Positions 44,169 through 52,215 of a DNA stretch of 64,000 nt are shown in pieces; the first letter of the stretch is position 1; the number at the start of each line of letters is the position of its first letter. Origin of the DNA: Paenibacillus sp. LS1 (lineage in GTDB: Bacteria > Bacillota > Bacilli > Paenibacillales > Paenibacillaceae); NCBI RefSeq assembly GCF_026013365.1, contig NZ_JAPDOE010000002.1:62001-126000 (forward strand), given 5' to 3'. A program made the translations under genes and the position numbers. The notes beneath the pieces were generated by a model, which ran no database searches, was not told the origin of the DNA, and worked only from the letters and a program-made list of their open reading frames with translations.

Positions 44169-44238
44169 TAGCTTCGCTTTTTTAGGTTTTTTCTATCTTC
44201 TCCGTTATCGTGTAAATGATTAGTTCAACTTATTTAGA
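44169..44238 (+). repeat. GTTGAAC-bounded element, copy 2 (right part only)
   Basis: From AGCTTCGCTTTTTTAGG to TTAGTTCAACTTATTTAG this 70-bp stretch matches the right third of copy 3 (51312-51377), including TTTTTTCTATCTTCTCCG exactly. The left part with the ATCCCC hairpin is missing. It sits between two minus-strand genes (esterase stop at 44256 and CE12 start at 44136). Confidence 0.8.
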
Positions 44239-44255
44239 GGTAATAAGCCTCAGTT

Positions 44256-45275
44256 TCACAGAACTTGGTCAAGCCAATCATAGGCTTTCGCTCCGCTAAT
44301 CTCATGTCCACCTGTAAAGAAATCCGCATCCAACGATTCTTCTGCTCCCGCCTGCTCATATATGTGTGTCAAACGCGTATACGCCTCTCTTGCTGTAACA
44401 ATCGGGAATACCTGGTCATCACTTCCGGCTTCTATAAAGAGTGCCCTAGGCACAATTAGGCCGATGATATCCGGCAACTCCGCTTCACGCAGGATTCCTG
44501 GCACATAGTTATCCAAACAATGGTTCCGATCCAGTATGCTGCCCTGGAAAGTACTTGCATAACCACTCACGACAGCTGCACGGAACCGTTCATCCAGTGC
44601 GGCTGTAAATGCGGTCACCAGTCCACCGCCCGAAATGCCCATACTTCCGATTCGCTCCGAATCCACTTCAGCCCGACTCGATATATAATCCAGTACACGG
44701 GTTGTTTCGTATACCCTATGCCCCGCAAGGGTCTTCCCAACCATGAGCAGATGCGCTGCGATCTTCGTACAGGAACTTGCTCCTGGTGGCGCATCGCGAT
44801 CCTCTTCCAGTCTTCGATCACCAAATCCGAGCAGCTCTGGAGCAGCAACCACATATCCCCGCTTCACAAGAGCTACTGCAAAGTCCTTGTGTAACCCAGG
44901 CTCTCCTATCCGTGGTGATCCATCAGGCTCCATTCCGGATATCTCCCGGCTGCCGTAACCGTGCCCATGACAAGCAACGATCGCAGGTTTCTTCGAATCG
45001 GTAGCGCTTACATCATTTGGAATCAACACATACACAGGCATGCGAAGTCCTGCATAAGTCGTGATCTCTATTCGTTCGCGGATATATCCGTCACATGTAA
45101 TGCGCTCAAGTAATACAGGATCGAGTGCTGCTGGCATGGTTGGAAAACCGCCCAGTCGTTCTTTCACGCGTGTACGCAGCTGACTGCGCCATAACTCCAT
45201 AGGTTGATCTGCTTGATACGCGGAACGACCTCGAAGATTCGTTTGTTGTTGCAGATAGGCTTCTATATCCGACAT
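44256..45275 (-). CDS. Alpha/beta hydrolase (acetyl-xylan-esterase / dienelactone-hydrolase-like)
   Basis: A 339-residue cytoplasmic alpha/beta hydrolase. The oxyanion segment is ACHGHGYGSRE, the nucleophile elbow SMGISGGGLV (Ser), the acid EAGSDDQVFP (Asp) and the catalytic His GGHEISG near the C-terminus. The long N-terminal helical part (~residues 1-85) resembles the acetyl-xylan-esterase-like ABhydrolase_7 family, and the neighbouring CE12 gene supports a role in plant polysaccharide deacylation. Start 45275 has CAGGAGGG 11 nt upstream; the frame extends further 5' but past the ribosome-binding site. Confidence 0.87.
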   Translation of the reverse strand: MSDIEAYLQQQTNLRGRSAYQADQPMELWRSQLRTRVKERLGGFPTMPAALDPVLLERITCDGYIRERIEITTYAGLRMPVYVLIPNDVSATDSKKPAIVACHGHGYGSREISGMEPDGSPRIGEPGLHKDFAVALVKRGYVVAAPELLGFGDRRLEEDRDAPPGASSCTKIAAHLLMVGKTLAGHRVYETTRVLDYISSRAEVDSERIGSMGISGGGLVTAFTAALDERFRAAVVSGYASTFQGSILDRNHCLDNYVPGILREAELPDIIGLIVPRALFIEAGSDDQVFPIVTAREAYTRLTHIYEQAGAEESLDADFFTGGHEISGAKAYDWLDQVL

Positions 45276-45420
45276 GGTCCTGTTTCCCTCCTGTTTTTCG
45301 TAGGATAACGTAGATGAAAGATTGTCATAAGGAATTGATCCCATCCATTATAGGACTTTAACTCGCCCAAAAATTGAACATGTTTGCCTGTTTTGAATGG
45401 AATCACATGATTTCCAGCCA

Positions 45421-45453
45421 AAAAAAGGATATTCCTGGCCTGCATTCAGGCTT
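45421..45453 (-). terminator. Possible terminator of the PKS-MMPL unit
   Basis: On the minus strand GCCTG-AATG-CAGGC is followed by AGGA-ATA-TCCT and seven T. The stems are short, so this is a tentative call for the 3' end of the MMPL gene 16 nt upstream. Confidence 0.4.
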
Positions 45454-45468
45454 CAGTAATACCCTTCA

Positions 45469-47718
45469 TTATAATTGACCCGGCAACCACCAGTTCCATC
45501 GGCCCATTAATTTCATCAGTGCAGGGACCAGTATTAGACGGATCAGTGTAACATCAATCAGCACCGCTGCGGTTATCCCAATCCCCAACTGTCTCACACC
45601 TGCAACTTCAGCAAAAGCAAAGGGTACGGTCACCGCGAGCAGAATGGCCGCTGCGGAGGTAACCAGACGACCCGTTGAAGCCAATCCCTGTTGGACGGCC
45701 ACATCACTGTCTCCGGTTCGTCTATAGACTTCCTGGATACGGCTTAACATAAATACCCCATAATCCATGGATATACCAAACACCAATCCCGCAATGAATA
45801 CAGGAATCATAATGGCAATGGCTGACGGTTCCATCCCCAGATGGCCCTCATTAAACACCCACACCAATATACCAAATGAAGCGGCTAAACTGAGCAGATT
45901 CATCACAATCGCCTTGATTGGAATGAGCAGAGATCGAAATGCTGCCAGTAGCACAAGATAATTGGATACCACTACAAATACCAGCACTTTGGGCAGTTGA
46001 CTTGTGACTTCCTGCATAATTTCATGTTGCTTGGCAGCTTCCCCACCATAACGTAGTTTTACGTCGTTGAAACCCAGGGCATGATCGCTCTTCCTCATTC
46101 GTTCCAGCAAATCTGCGATTTGTTCCGAACCGGGCTCCCCACGCACGGTGGCTACCAAGCGTATCGAATGATCAGAGACCGTTGAACGAAGCCATGCCGT
46201 CCTTGTTGACTCCTTGCCTTCTAAGGAAGAAGTGGGCGACGACGGTGGAATTCGAAGAAGATTTTGGCTTTGCCAGCTATTTTGATCCGGCTGTAACAGT
46301 CCCCACGGTGAAATAATGTTCAATACGTCCGAGTCCTTCATAAGTTGAAGTGCTTTGTTGTGGGCCATCTGCCAGTGCAAGGCAGTTAACAGTTCCTGCT
46401 GTCCGCCAATCACCATCTCGATGGTGGAGGTATTCTTTTGTCCAAAATCATGCTGTAGCTGCTCTGCTGCCTTGCGGGACTCCATTCTCTCTGGCAGTGA
46501 AGAGGCATCCGGGATGGACAGTTCCAGCCGAGTCACTGGGTAGACACACAGGAGTAGCAACACCGTACCTCCGATTGCCATTCTGACTGGTCGTTTCATG
46601 ACCATCGCTGACCACCTATGCCAGACCGAGCGTCTGGGTAACCAATGGACTGACTTTCGCCTGAAGACACGATCCGCTGACAGTGACAGTAGGGCTGGCA
46701 GCAGCGTTACATTTAACAGCAGGGATAGGAGCAGAACAATAATAGCCCCCAAGGATACACTCAGAAACATCGGCAGTCTGATCCAGAGCAGCCCTAGCAG
46801 TCCAAGGAGCACACAAGCTGCCGAGAACAACACCGCTCTGCCTGCTGTACGCAATGTTCGCTGAAGAATCTCGCTCCGCAGAGCACCGCTCTGCGTAACC
46901 AGACTGCTGTCCAGCACTTTAGCTTGGTCTCCATCTTCATAGGCCCGTTGAAGTTCTTCCCTGTACCTGCTCAGGATGATCAGGGCAAAATCAATACTTA
47001 GTGCCATGCCCACCATGGGAATCACGTTAATGATAAAGTTGGACAGTTCAAGATGATAACCAAGGAGAGACGTGACTCCCATAGCTGTAATGACAGCACT
47101 AATCCCCATCATGACGGCAATCCATGCAGCATATAGCCCCCTGAATGCGAAGCACAGAACGATCAGGGCAATCGGAATTCCCACCATCTCTGCTCGTTCC
47201 AGGTCACGAAAGCTCAGATGATTCACATCCTGCTGCACGACCGCCTTTCCCGTCAATAGGACCGTACCTGGGCCGTCTGTTGCCAGCACGGCGCGCAGTT
47301 GCTTCAGTGGAGGACCCATCTGATGCGCAGGCACATCCATCTTCACGAGGGCATAAGCCCTATGCTCTTGCAGCATCATCCCTTCTCTATCATCCAGAGG
47401 AGATGTGATAGAGGTTACCGCAGGCAGCGCTTGGACCTGTGTCAGACGATCCCTGATCCACTGTCGGAACTCTAACGGTGAGGTATTTTCCTTTTTCTCA
47501 AAAACCAGAATGACCGGATCAGCAGGAGAACCGAATTCATTCTCCAGAACAAGCTCAACCGATTGCGCATCCCCGTGAACCCGTTTCAATCCATGATCCT
47601 GAACAATGTCAGGTAACTTCCACGCCCAGACCGCTGACATCCCGATGATAAACACCCAGCAGAGAATAATGAACCGCGGATATCGGCTGATGAGGACAGC
47701 AAGTCTGCGATAACCCAT
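45469..47718 (-). CDS. MMPL/RND family lipid exporter
   Basis: A 749-residue membrane transporter with 12 helices in two MMPL repeats, each with a large extracytoplasmic loop after the first helix (~residues 35-170 and ~395-545). Helix-4-type motifs SIDFALIILSRYREE and FGISMDYGVFMLSRI carry the Asp/Tyr pairs used for proton coupling in MmpL3-like proteins. The family moves lipids and polyketide lipids across the membrane. It follows the type III polyketide synthase gene by 108 nt on the same strand, so it probably exports that product. GAGGAGCTAAGGT precedes the ATG. Confidence 0.93.
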   Translation of the reverse strand: MGYRRLAVLISRYPRFIILCWVFIIGMSAVWAWKLPDIVQDHGLKRVHGDAQSVELVLENEFGSPADPVILVFEKKENTSPLEFRQWIRDRLTQVQALPAVTSITSPLDDREGMMLQEHRAYALVKMDVPAHQMGPPLKQLRAVLATDGPGTVLLTGKAVVQQDVNHLSFRDLERAEMVGIPIALIVLCFAFRGLYAAWIAVMMGISAVITAMGVTSLLGYHLELSNFIINVIPMVGMALSIDFALIILSRYREELQRAYEDGDQAKVLDSSLVTQSGALRSEILQRTLRTAGRAVLFSAACVLLGLLGLLWIRLPMFLSVSLGAIIVLLLSLLLNVTLLPALLSLSADRVFRRKSVHWLPRRSVWHRWSAMVMKRPVRMAIGGTVLLLLCVYPVTRLELSIPDASSLPERMESRKAAEQLQHDFGQKNTSTIEMVIGGQQELLTALHWQMAHNKALQLMKDSDVLNIISPWGLLQPDQNSWQSQNLLRIPPSSPTSSLEGKESTRTAWLRSTVSDHSIRLVATVRGEPGSEQIADLLERMRKSDHALGFNDVKLRYGGEAAKQHEIMQEVTSQLPKVLVFVVVSNYLVLLAAFRSLLIPIKAIVMNLLSLAASFGILVWVFNEGHLGMEPSAIAIMIPVFIAGLVFGISMDYGVFMLSRIQEVYRRTGDSDVAVQQGLASTGRLVTSAAAILLAVTVPFAFAEVAGVRQLGIGITAAVLIDVTLIRLILVPALMKLMGRWNWWLPGQL

Positions 47719-47826
47719 ACCTTAGCTCCTCTGCGATCAATTTGGGAATTTAGTTATGTTGATCGATAGATCGTTAAACACAATCATCATGCTTCCCGAC
47801 CTTGCCCCTTCGCTTAGGTCCACGAT

Positions 47827-48981
47827 CTATTGGATGCTATGATTCACAGGCGTTCTATTCGCAACGGACACAGGAATGTATGTAAAAGGAAGTAATTCTG
47901 CGGTCAGTCCCGGGCCAAAGGCCAGCGCTATCCCACTGGAATGCTCTTCCTTCTGTGTGTAATCCTCGCGAATGGCTTGAAGTACAAAAAGAATCGTCAC
48001 GGACGACAGGTTGCCATAATCCCGCAGAATGTTTCGACTGTAGGAGACCTGCTCATCTGTCAGCTGATACAGCTTCTGAACGGCATCTACGATGCCTCTG
48101 CCCCCCGGATGGATCGCCCATATTTCCGGTAAACCGCTCCCCTCCAGCAACCGCTCTACCTCTGGACCAAGATGCAAACCGAGCAGCTTCGGAATCTGTG
48201 GTGACAGGTAGAGATCGAAGCCTGTATTGCCCACTTCCCAGATCATCTCTTCTGCACAGTCCGGGAGCAGCGTCGCGTGCCCAAGGCCCAGTCGAAAACA
48301 TTCATTACGGCCTGTCCCGGACGCACCAATGACGCAGGCAGAGGCACCGTCTCCGAAGAACGATGCAGCATACAGATCGTCTCGTTTCGCAGATGGCTGG
48401 AAGTGAAGTGTGCACAGCTCCACACACACGATGAGAACCGTAGCCTTCTGATCTGTCGTTACGATTGAATTCGCCAATTGGATCGCCTTCAGACCTGCTG
48501 CACATCCTTGAAACACCAATGGAATTCGGTTGATCTGCGGTGACAGTTCAAGCTGCTGAATCAGCCGAACATCAAGCCCAGGCAAGAATTGCCCCGTGCA
48601 GCTAACCGTAATGAGATGCGTAATTTCCTCTGAGGATACGTCTGCTTCCTGAAGAGCCTGTCCTGCCGCCTCGAGACCAAGTGGAACAGCAGCAGCTTTG
48701 TATTTGGCCATACGCTCGGCTGTAGTCGGAACCTCTTCCGCAGAAGTAAAGGGTAAATATCGGCAAGCATCCACAGGCTCAAGCAGATTCGGCTCACAGG
48801 TATAACGAGTCTCCACACCGCACTGATTGAAAATTCGCTTGGCCCACCTTCTCGCATCCGGCTCATGTTCCAGCGCTTGCGCGAGACGGGCAGACACATC
48901 CTTTTGCTCAATACGGTGGGCTGGCAAGGCCGTCCCTATTCCCATAATACTTGCGCCTGTAGTACCCTCAAGCTGGTTCAT
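47827..48981 (-). CDS. Type III polyketide synthase (chalcone/alkylpyrone synthase-like)
   Basis: A 384-residue thiolase-fold enzyme. The catalytic triad of type III PKS is visible: Cys160 in VFQGCAAGL, His in WAIHPGGRG and Asn in YGNLSSVT; the end GLTAELLPF is also family-typical. Such enzymes extend fatty acyl-CoA with malonyl-CoA to give alkylpyrones or alkylresorcinols (B. subtilis BpsA is the known relative). Start 48981 has GGAGG 8 nt upstream; the ATG at 48987 is too close to it. Unlike the bpsA-bpsB pair, no methyltransferase follows; an MMPL exporter does. A palindrome lies in the upstream region. Confidence 0.94.
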   Translation of the reverse strand: MNQLEGTTGASIMGIGTALPAHRIEQKDVSARLAQALEHEPDARRWAKRIFNQCGVETRYTCEPNLLEPVDACRYLPFTSAEEVPTTAERMAKYKAAAVPLGLEAAGQALQEADVSSEEITHLITVSCTGQFLPGLDVRLIQQLELSPQINRIPLVFQGCAAGLKAIQLANSIVTTDQKATVLIVCVELCTLHFQPSAKRDDLYAASFFGDGASACVIGASGTGRNECFRLGLGHATLLPDCAEEMIWEVGNTGFDLYLSPQIPKLLGLHLGPEVERLLEGSGLPEIWAIHPGGRGIVDAVQKLYQLTDEQVSYSRNILRDYGNLSSVTILFVLQAIREDYTQKEEHSSGIALAFGPGLTAELLPFTYIPVSVANRTPVNHSIQ

Positions 48982-49039
48982 CGGCATAACCTCCCTATAT
49001 AGTACGTGCCCTTCGTAATCAAAAGTAGGCTCTTTAAAC

Positions 49040-49060
49040 AACCTATATATAAAATAGGTT
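49040..49060. promoter_or_regulatory. Putative operator upstream of the PKS gene
   Basis: AACCTAT (49040-49046) and ATAGGTT (49054-49060) form a perfect 7-bp palindrome with the AT-rich spacer ATATAAA, about 60 nt upstream of the PKS start. It overlaps likely -10 sequence (TATATA), consistent with repressor binding. The regulator is unknown. Confidence 0.5.
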
Positions 49061-49128
49061 CATATGACATGTGCAGGATATAGTACAAGTCTATTCACTA
49101 CCTATCCCGTTTATGTTCATATCACAAG

Positions 49129-49175
49129 CAAAGACGGACAACCTATGCGAGTTACGCATGTGCTGTCCGCCTTTG
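49129..49175 (-). terminator. Long hairpin after flavin reductase gene (possible terminator)
   Basis: CAAAG-A-CGGACA (49129-49140) pairs with TGTCCG-C-CTTTG (49164-49175), and an inner ATGCG/CGCAT stem has a 5-nt loop. It lies 48 nt past the flavin reductase stop on the minus strand. The T run after it is weak, so it may instead be an operator or RNA-processing structure. Confidence 0.5.
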
Positions 49176-49222
49176 ATACAGGGTTAAACCCTTTCCTATA
49201 TTACATATACAATTGGTCAGAA

Positions 49223-49843
49223 CTATTCAGGCCGAATTATCGTGAATCTCTCCCCAAGCTTGGCATAATCATTACCCGCCAGCCGGCTGACTGGTTTCAA
49301 ATGATCCATCAGGATATAGCCCTTATCAGGATTATAGACTTGTTCGCTGAAATGATACTGTACAATGCGCACTAGCAGTAGATCACTCGCGGGTTTGCCC
49401 TCATCATTCGTAATGGGAATGTGCTGATACAGCTCGCACTCCATCCGAATGAGTGCTTCCTGAATTCCCGGAACTGAAACTTTGGTACTTGGCACTGTAG
49501 TGAGTTTTGTCCGCTCAAGCTCACTTTCGTGGGGTTCCAGTATGGCTGCTGTCTCATTCACTTCGGCTATGATTGCTTCATCACAGATATGCACGACCAG
49601 TTCTTTATGAGCAAGCACATTGCGTGCGGTATCTTTCATGATCCCGTCTTTACGTGCAATGGATATGGATAACAGTGGTGGGTCCGAACTAACCACATTG
49701 AAGAAACTGAAAGGCGCTGCATTAATCACACCATTCTCATCTGAACGTGTCGTCACAAAAGCGATCGGACGTGGCACCACCGAACCACTCATCAGTTTAT
49801 AGTTGTCTCTTCCCGTTATTTCACGTGGATCCAATGTATACAT
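49223..49843 (-). CDS. Flavin reductase family protein (FMN-binding split barrel)
   Basis: A 206-residue soluble protein of the flavin-reductase-like split-barrel family, which bind FMN and reduce it with NAD(P)H or serve as FMN-dependent oxidoreductases. The FMN-binding strands SGSVVPRPIAFVTTRS and INAAPFSFFNVVSSDPPLLS near the N-terminus and the later KTARNVL/TARNVLAHKELVVHI block are characteristic. Upstream of the ATG is AGGGGG at 9 nt. It is a single gene followed by a long hairpin. The natural partner (monooxygenase or hydroxylase) is not in the window. Confidence 0.92.
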   Translation of the reverse strand: MYTLDPREITGRDNYKLMSGSVVPRPIAFVTTRSDENGVINAAPFSFFNVVSSDPPLLSISIARKDGIMKDTARNVLAHKELVVHICDEAIIAEVNETAAILEPHESELERTKLTTVPSTKVSVPGIQEALIRMECELYQHIPITNDEGKPASDLLLVRIVQYHFSEQVYNPDKGYILMDHLKPVSRLAGNDYAKLGERFTIIRPE

Positions 49844-49950
49844 ATGTAAATATCCCCCTTCCTTGCTCGTGAAGCAAATGACAACTCTACTTCATGATAC
49901 AACAATGATTCTACTTCTTTATTATATATCGTAAAATGCTGAATTAACAA

Positions 49951-49985
49951 AAAAACTCCCTGGTGCCCACTGCACCAAGGAGTTT
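49951..49985 (-). terminator. Terminator of the siderophore-binding protein gene
   Basis: AAACTCCCTGGTGC (49953-49966) pairs with GCACCAAGGAGTTT (49972-49985) with one mismatch; on the minus strand the stem runs into seven T. Confidence 0.9.
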
Positions 49986-50013
49986 GAACAGGCCATTTCG
50001 TATTGGCTATTTC

Positions 50014-51006
50014 TTATTTAACGATGCTGTTCTGAATGTCTTCCATAATTTGAAGGTTCGCTTGAACTCCACTATACAGCCAGCTGCTGGAACGGGTAAA
50101 TTCAAACAAATTACCATTTTTCACAGCCGGGATGCTTTGCCATACCGGATCTTTCAGTGCTTCTGACCCTGTACCTTCATCACTATTCACAAAGAACAAG
50201 TAGTCTACATCCATTTCCGCCAATTTCTCCATAGAGATCGAAGACCAGTTACCTGTCGCATTGGCAGAGATTTCTTTTACAACTTCAGGCTCTACAAGTC
50301 CAAGCTCTTTGTACATCACTTCTCCACTCGATACATTGTCACTTACGATGAAGAACTTGCCGCTAACCAACCAAATGGCCGCTGCTGATTTCGTTCCACC
50401 TGTAACCGTGTTGATCTTTTCCTTGATTTCTGTAGCTTTAACTTCGTAATCATCCAGCGCTTTTTGTGCTTCGGCACTCTTATTCAAAATTTCACCGATT
50501 TTCAGCTGCGTTTTGCGCCAGTCGTTATTAATCTCATCGCCGAGTACGTAAGTAGGTGCAATCTTACTGTACTGTTCGTATTTCTCACCTTCAACCACAC
50601 TTTCGGAACCGATAATAATCAGATCCGGGTTAAAACTTGTTACCGCTTCGAAAGGCAGATCGAAGGCAATCGTTGGAATACCATTCAGATCTTTTTGTAA
50701 ATATTCCTGAATTCCGTTGGCTACAGACCATTGCGCAACTGGCTTAACACCTAGTGTTACCAGATTGTCTTCCAGATAAGAAGCGATGATGCGCTCCGGA
50801 TTTGCGGGAATTGTTACTTCGTGTCCCATTGCATCTGTTAATGTGCGTTCTGTCGGGGTTTCTGTTTGTGTCTCTGTCTCCGTTGTTGAATCGCTCTCTC
50901 CTGCTGCTCCGTTCTCTGCAGGCTTCGCTCCACACGCGGCCAACCAGATGGACATAACCATCACCGTAATTAGAAGCATGATCATCTTTTTATTTCTCTT
51001 AAACAC
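50014..51006 (-). CDS. Iron-siderophore ABC transporter substrate-binding lipoprotein (FecB/FhuD/YfiY-like)
   Basis: A 330-residue class III binding lipoprotein. The signal peptide ends in SIWLAAC (lipobox; Cys about residue 25), then a Thr/Glu-rich linker and two lobes joined by a long helix. Conserved phrases are RTLTDAMGHEVTIPANPERI, VTSFNPDLIIIGSES and MDVDYLFFVNSDE. Such proteins capture Fe(III)-siderophores for FecCD-type permeases, but no permease or ATPase gene is nearby. GTG at 51006 is the start (GGGG 9 nt upstream). A Fur-type box overlapping the promoter indicates iron repression. Confidence 0.94.
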   Translation of the reverse strand: MFKRNKKMIMLLITVMVMSIWLAACGAKPAENGAAGESDSTTETETQTETPTERTLTDAMGHEVTIPANPERIIASYLEDNLVTLGVKPVAQWSVANGIQEYLQKDLNGIPTIAFDLPFEAVTSFNPDLIIIGSESVVEGEKYEQYSKIAPTYVLGDEINNDWRKTQLKIGEILNKSAEAQKALDDYEVKATEIKEKINTVTGGTKSAAAIWLVSGKFFIVSDNVSSGEVMYKELGLVEPEVVKEISANATGNWSSISMEKLAEMDVDYLFFVNSDEGTGSEALKDPVWQSIPAVKNGNLFEFTRSSSWLYSGVQANLQIMEDIQNSIVK

Positions 51007-51134
51007 TTGATATATCCCCTTTCAATTCATTATGAAAACCTTATTCGGCGCTATTGTGACAGATATCAACGTTCAAAATATTGACACTATTATTGATACA
51101 TATAATATCCGTATGTACATTTGTCCGATTCCAT

Positions 51135-51155
51135 TGACAATGGTAATTGTTATCA
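51135..51155 (-). promoter_or_regulatory. Fur box
   Basis: TGATAACAATTACCATTGTCA on the minus strand, written here in two parts as TGATAACAATT and ACCATTGTCA, matches 14 of 19 bases of the classical Fur box GATAATGATAATCATTATC. It overlaps a candidate -35 TTGTCA, with TACATA 17 nt further, placing it over the promoter of the siderophore-binding lipoprotein. Confidence 0.75.
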
Positions 51156-51185
51156 GTTCACTTGTCAATTCGATTATGCTCTGCG

Positions 51186-51377
51186 CTATAAAGTTGAACT
51201 AAAGATTATTTACACAGACGCTTCGATGATAGAACAACCTTCCAATCGCTGTTATCCCCAGATTTTTTCGATTCCCCTTTCTCTAAGGGAAAATCCGGTG
51301 ATAAATACGAGCGCTTCGCTTTTTCAGGTTTTTTCTATCTTCTCCGTTTGGTGTTAATGATTAGTTCAACTATATAG
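51186..51377 (+). repeat. GTTGAAC-bounded structured repeat element, copy 3 (complete)
   Basis: A 192-bp element with terminal inverted repeats CTATAAAGTTGAACTAA at the left and TTAGTTCAACTATATAG at the right (one or two mismatches). The inner hairpin is CCCCAGATTTTTTCGAT (51257) against GGGAAAATCCGG (51287). It shares CTTCCAATCGCTGTTATCCC with copy 1 and its right third with copy 2. It stands in a divergent promoter region. Confidence 0.88.
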
Positions 51378-51469
51378 ATCATATACAATCTTCTTGGCGG
51401 CATTCACCTATAGGCGGATGCCGCCATATGCTGATTGCAGAATACAACGACAGGAAGGATGTTCTGTAC

Positions 51470-52078
51470 ATGAGTTACGTATATAACCCTTATATAAGTT
51501 ATGGAGAAGACCGTTCATTTCAATTGCCCCCACTGTTCCCAGGTGGTGGAGGTGGCGGCACACCGGGTGGTCCGACGTTTCCTGGTCTACCTGGCGGCCA
51601 AGGCTCCTATCCTCCATTCATTCCAGGCGGAGGACCAGGTCCATATATCCCTGGAGGCATTCCGGGTACAATCCCAGGCACAACACCGGGCGTACCTGCG
51701 CAACTGGCTCAAGGCAATCTGCCTACGCTACTTAGTGCCTATCCTCGTCCGGTCGGTCAGCCTCCGGCAGAAATGCTTTTTCTGTATAACCTGATCAAAA
51801 GCAGCCCGGGTCTGCTTCCGCTCTTCCTCCAGCAACAGCCACAAAGTCTCACTCAAGCAGTGCAATTTGCACAAACTGGTGTAGCGGCACCTCGGGATAA
51901 TGAAGAACGTGCACTGCCCAACTTTTGCTACAATCGATGGTCCCTTGTATTCACTTACAATGATGTCTACCTGATGTGGCCTGCCATTAATCTGTTTGGT
52001 TTTGTAGTGGGGTACTTCTATCCATTCCAGACGCCAGGTATTTTGCTGAACACACAGATTTTGTTTGCGCTCTGCTAA
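51470..52078 (+). CDS. Gly/Pro-rich (collagen-like) protein of unknown function
   Basis: A 202-residue protein. Residues 1-20 are Tyr-rich (MSYVYNPYISYGEDRSF); residues ~20-80 are Gly/Pro-rich, with repeated PGG and GxP triplets but no strict G-X-Y collagen run; residues ~90-200 form a compact, more ordinary domain containing NFCYNRWSLVFTYNDVYLMW and ending ILFALC. There is no signal peptide or membrane anchor. The composition resembles spore-coat or exosporium proteins, so a spore-surface role is a guess. AGGAAGGA lies 9 nt before the ATG at 51470. A strong terminator follows. Confidence 0.75.
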   Translation: MSYVYNPYISYGEDRSFQLPPLFPGGGGGGTPGGPTFPGLPGGQGSYPPFIPGGGPGPYIPGGIPGTIPGTTPGVPAQLAQGNLPTLLSAYPRPVGQPPAEMLFLYNLIKSSPGLLPLFLQQQPQSLTQAVQFAQTGVAAPRDNEERALPNFCYNRWSLVFTYNDVYLMWPAINLFGFVVGYFYPFQTPGILLNTQILFALC

Positions 52079-52098
52079 CTTGTCCTTACCTACAAGCA

Positions 52099-52144
52099 AG
52101 AGCCCCACTTGGAAGCAAGATTCCTTCCAAGTGGGGCTCTTTAT
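52099..52144 (+). terminator. Terminator of the Gly/Pro-rich protein gene
   Basis: A 17-bp perfect stem, AGAGCCCCACTTGGAAG (52099-52115) with CTTCCAAGTGGGGCTCT (52124-52140), an 8-nt loop and TTTATTCATTC after it. Confidence 0.9.
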
Positions 52145-52215
52145 TCATTCTTTTAACCAGAATTCCCCTTAAACTAGTAAACTCCGCAAAAGCAGGGCGT
52201 ACAGAATCAGTACTT

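Larger units (their letters stand above)
51007..51469. other. Divergent intergenic region with Fur box and repeat element
   Basis: A 463-bp region between a minus-strand and a plus-strand gene. It carries the Fur box (51135-51155) and the complete GTTGAAC-bounded repeat (51186-51377). Only ~90 nt remain between the repeat and the Gly/Pro-rich gene for its own promoter; no consensus boxes stand out there. Confidence 0.65.

Noticed and set aside
49064-49375. A 103-codon plus-strand frame between the PKS and flavin reductase genes
   Set aside because: It runs through the hairpin and into the flavin reductase gene on the other strand, without a Shine-Dalgarno sequence.
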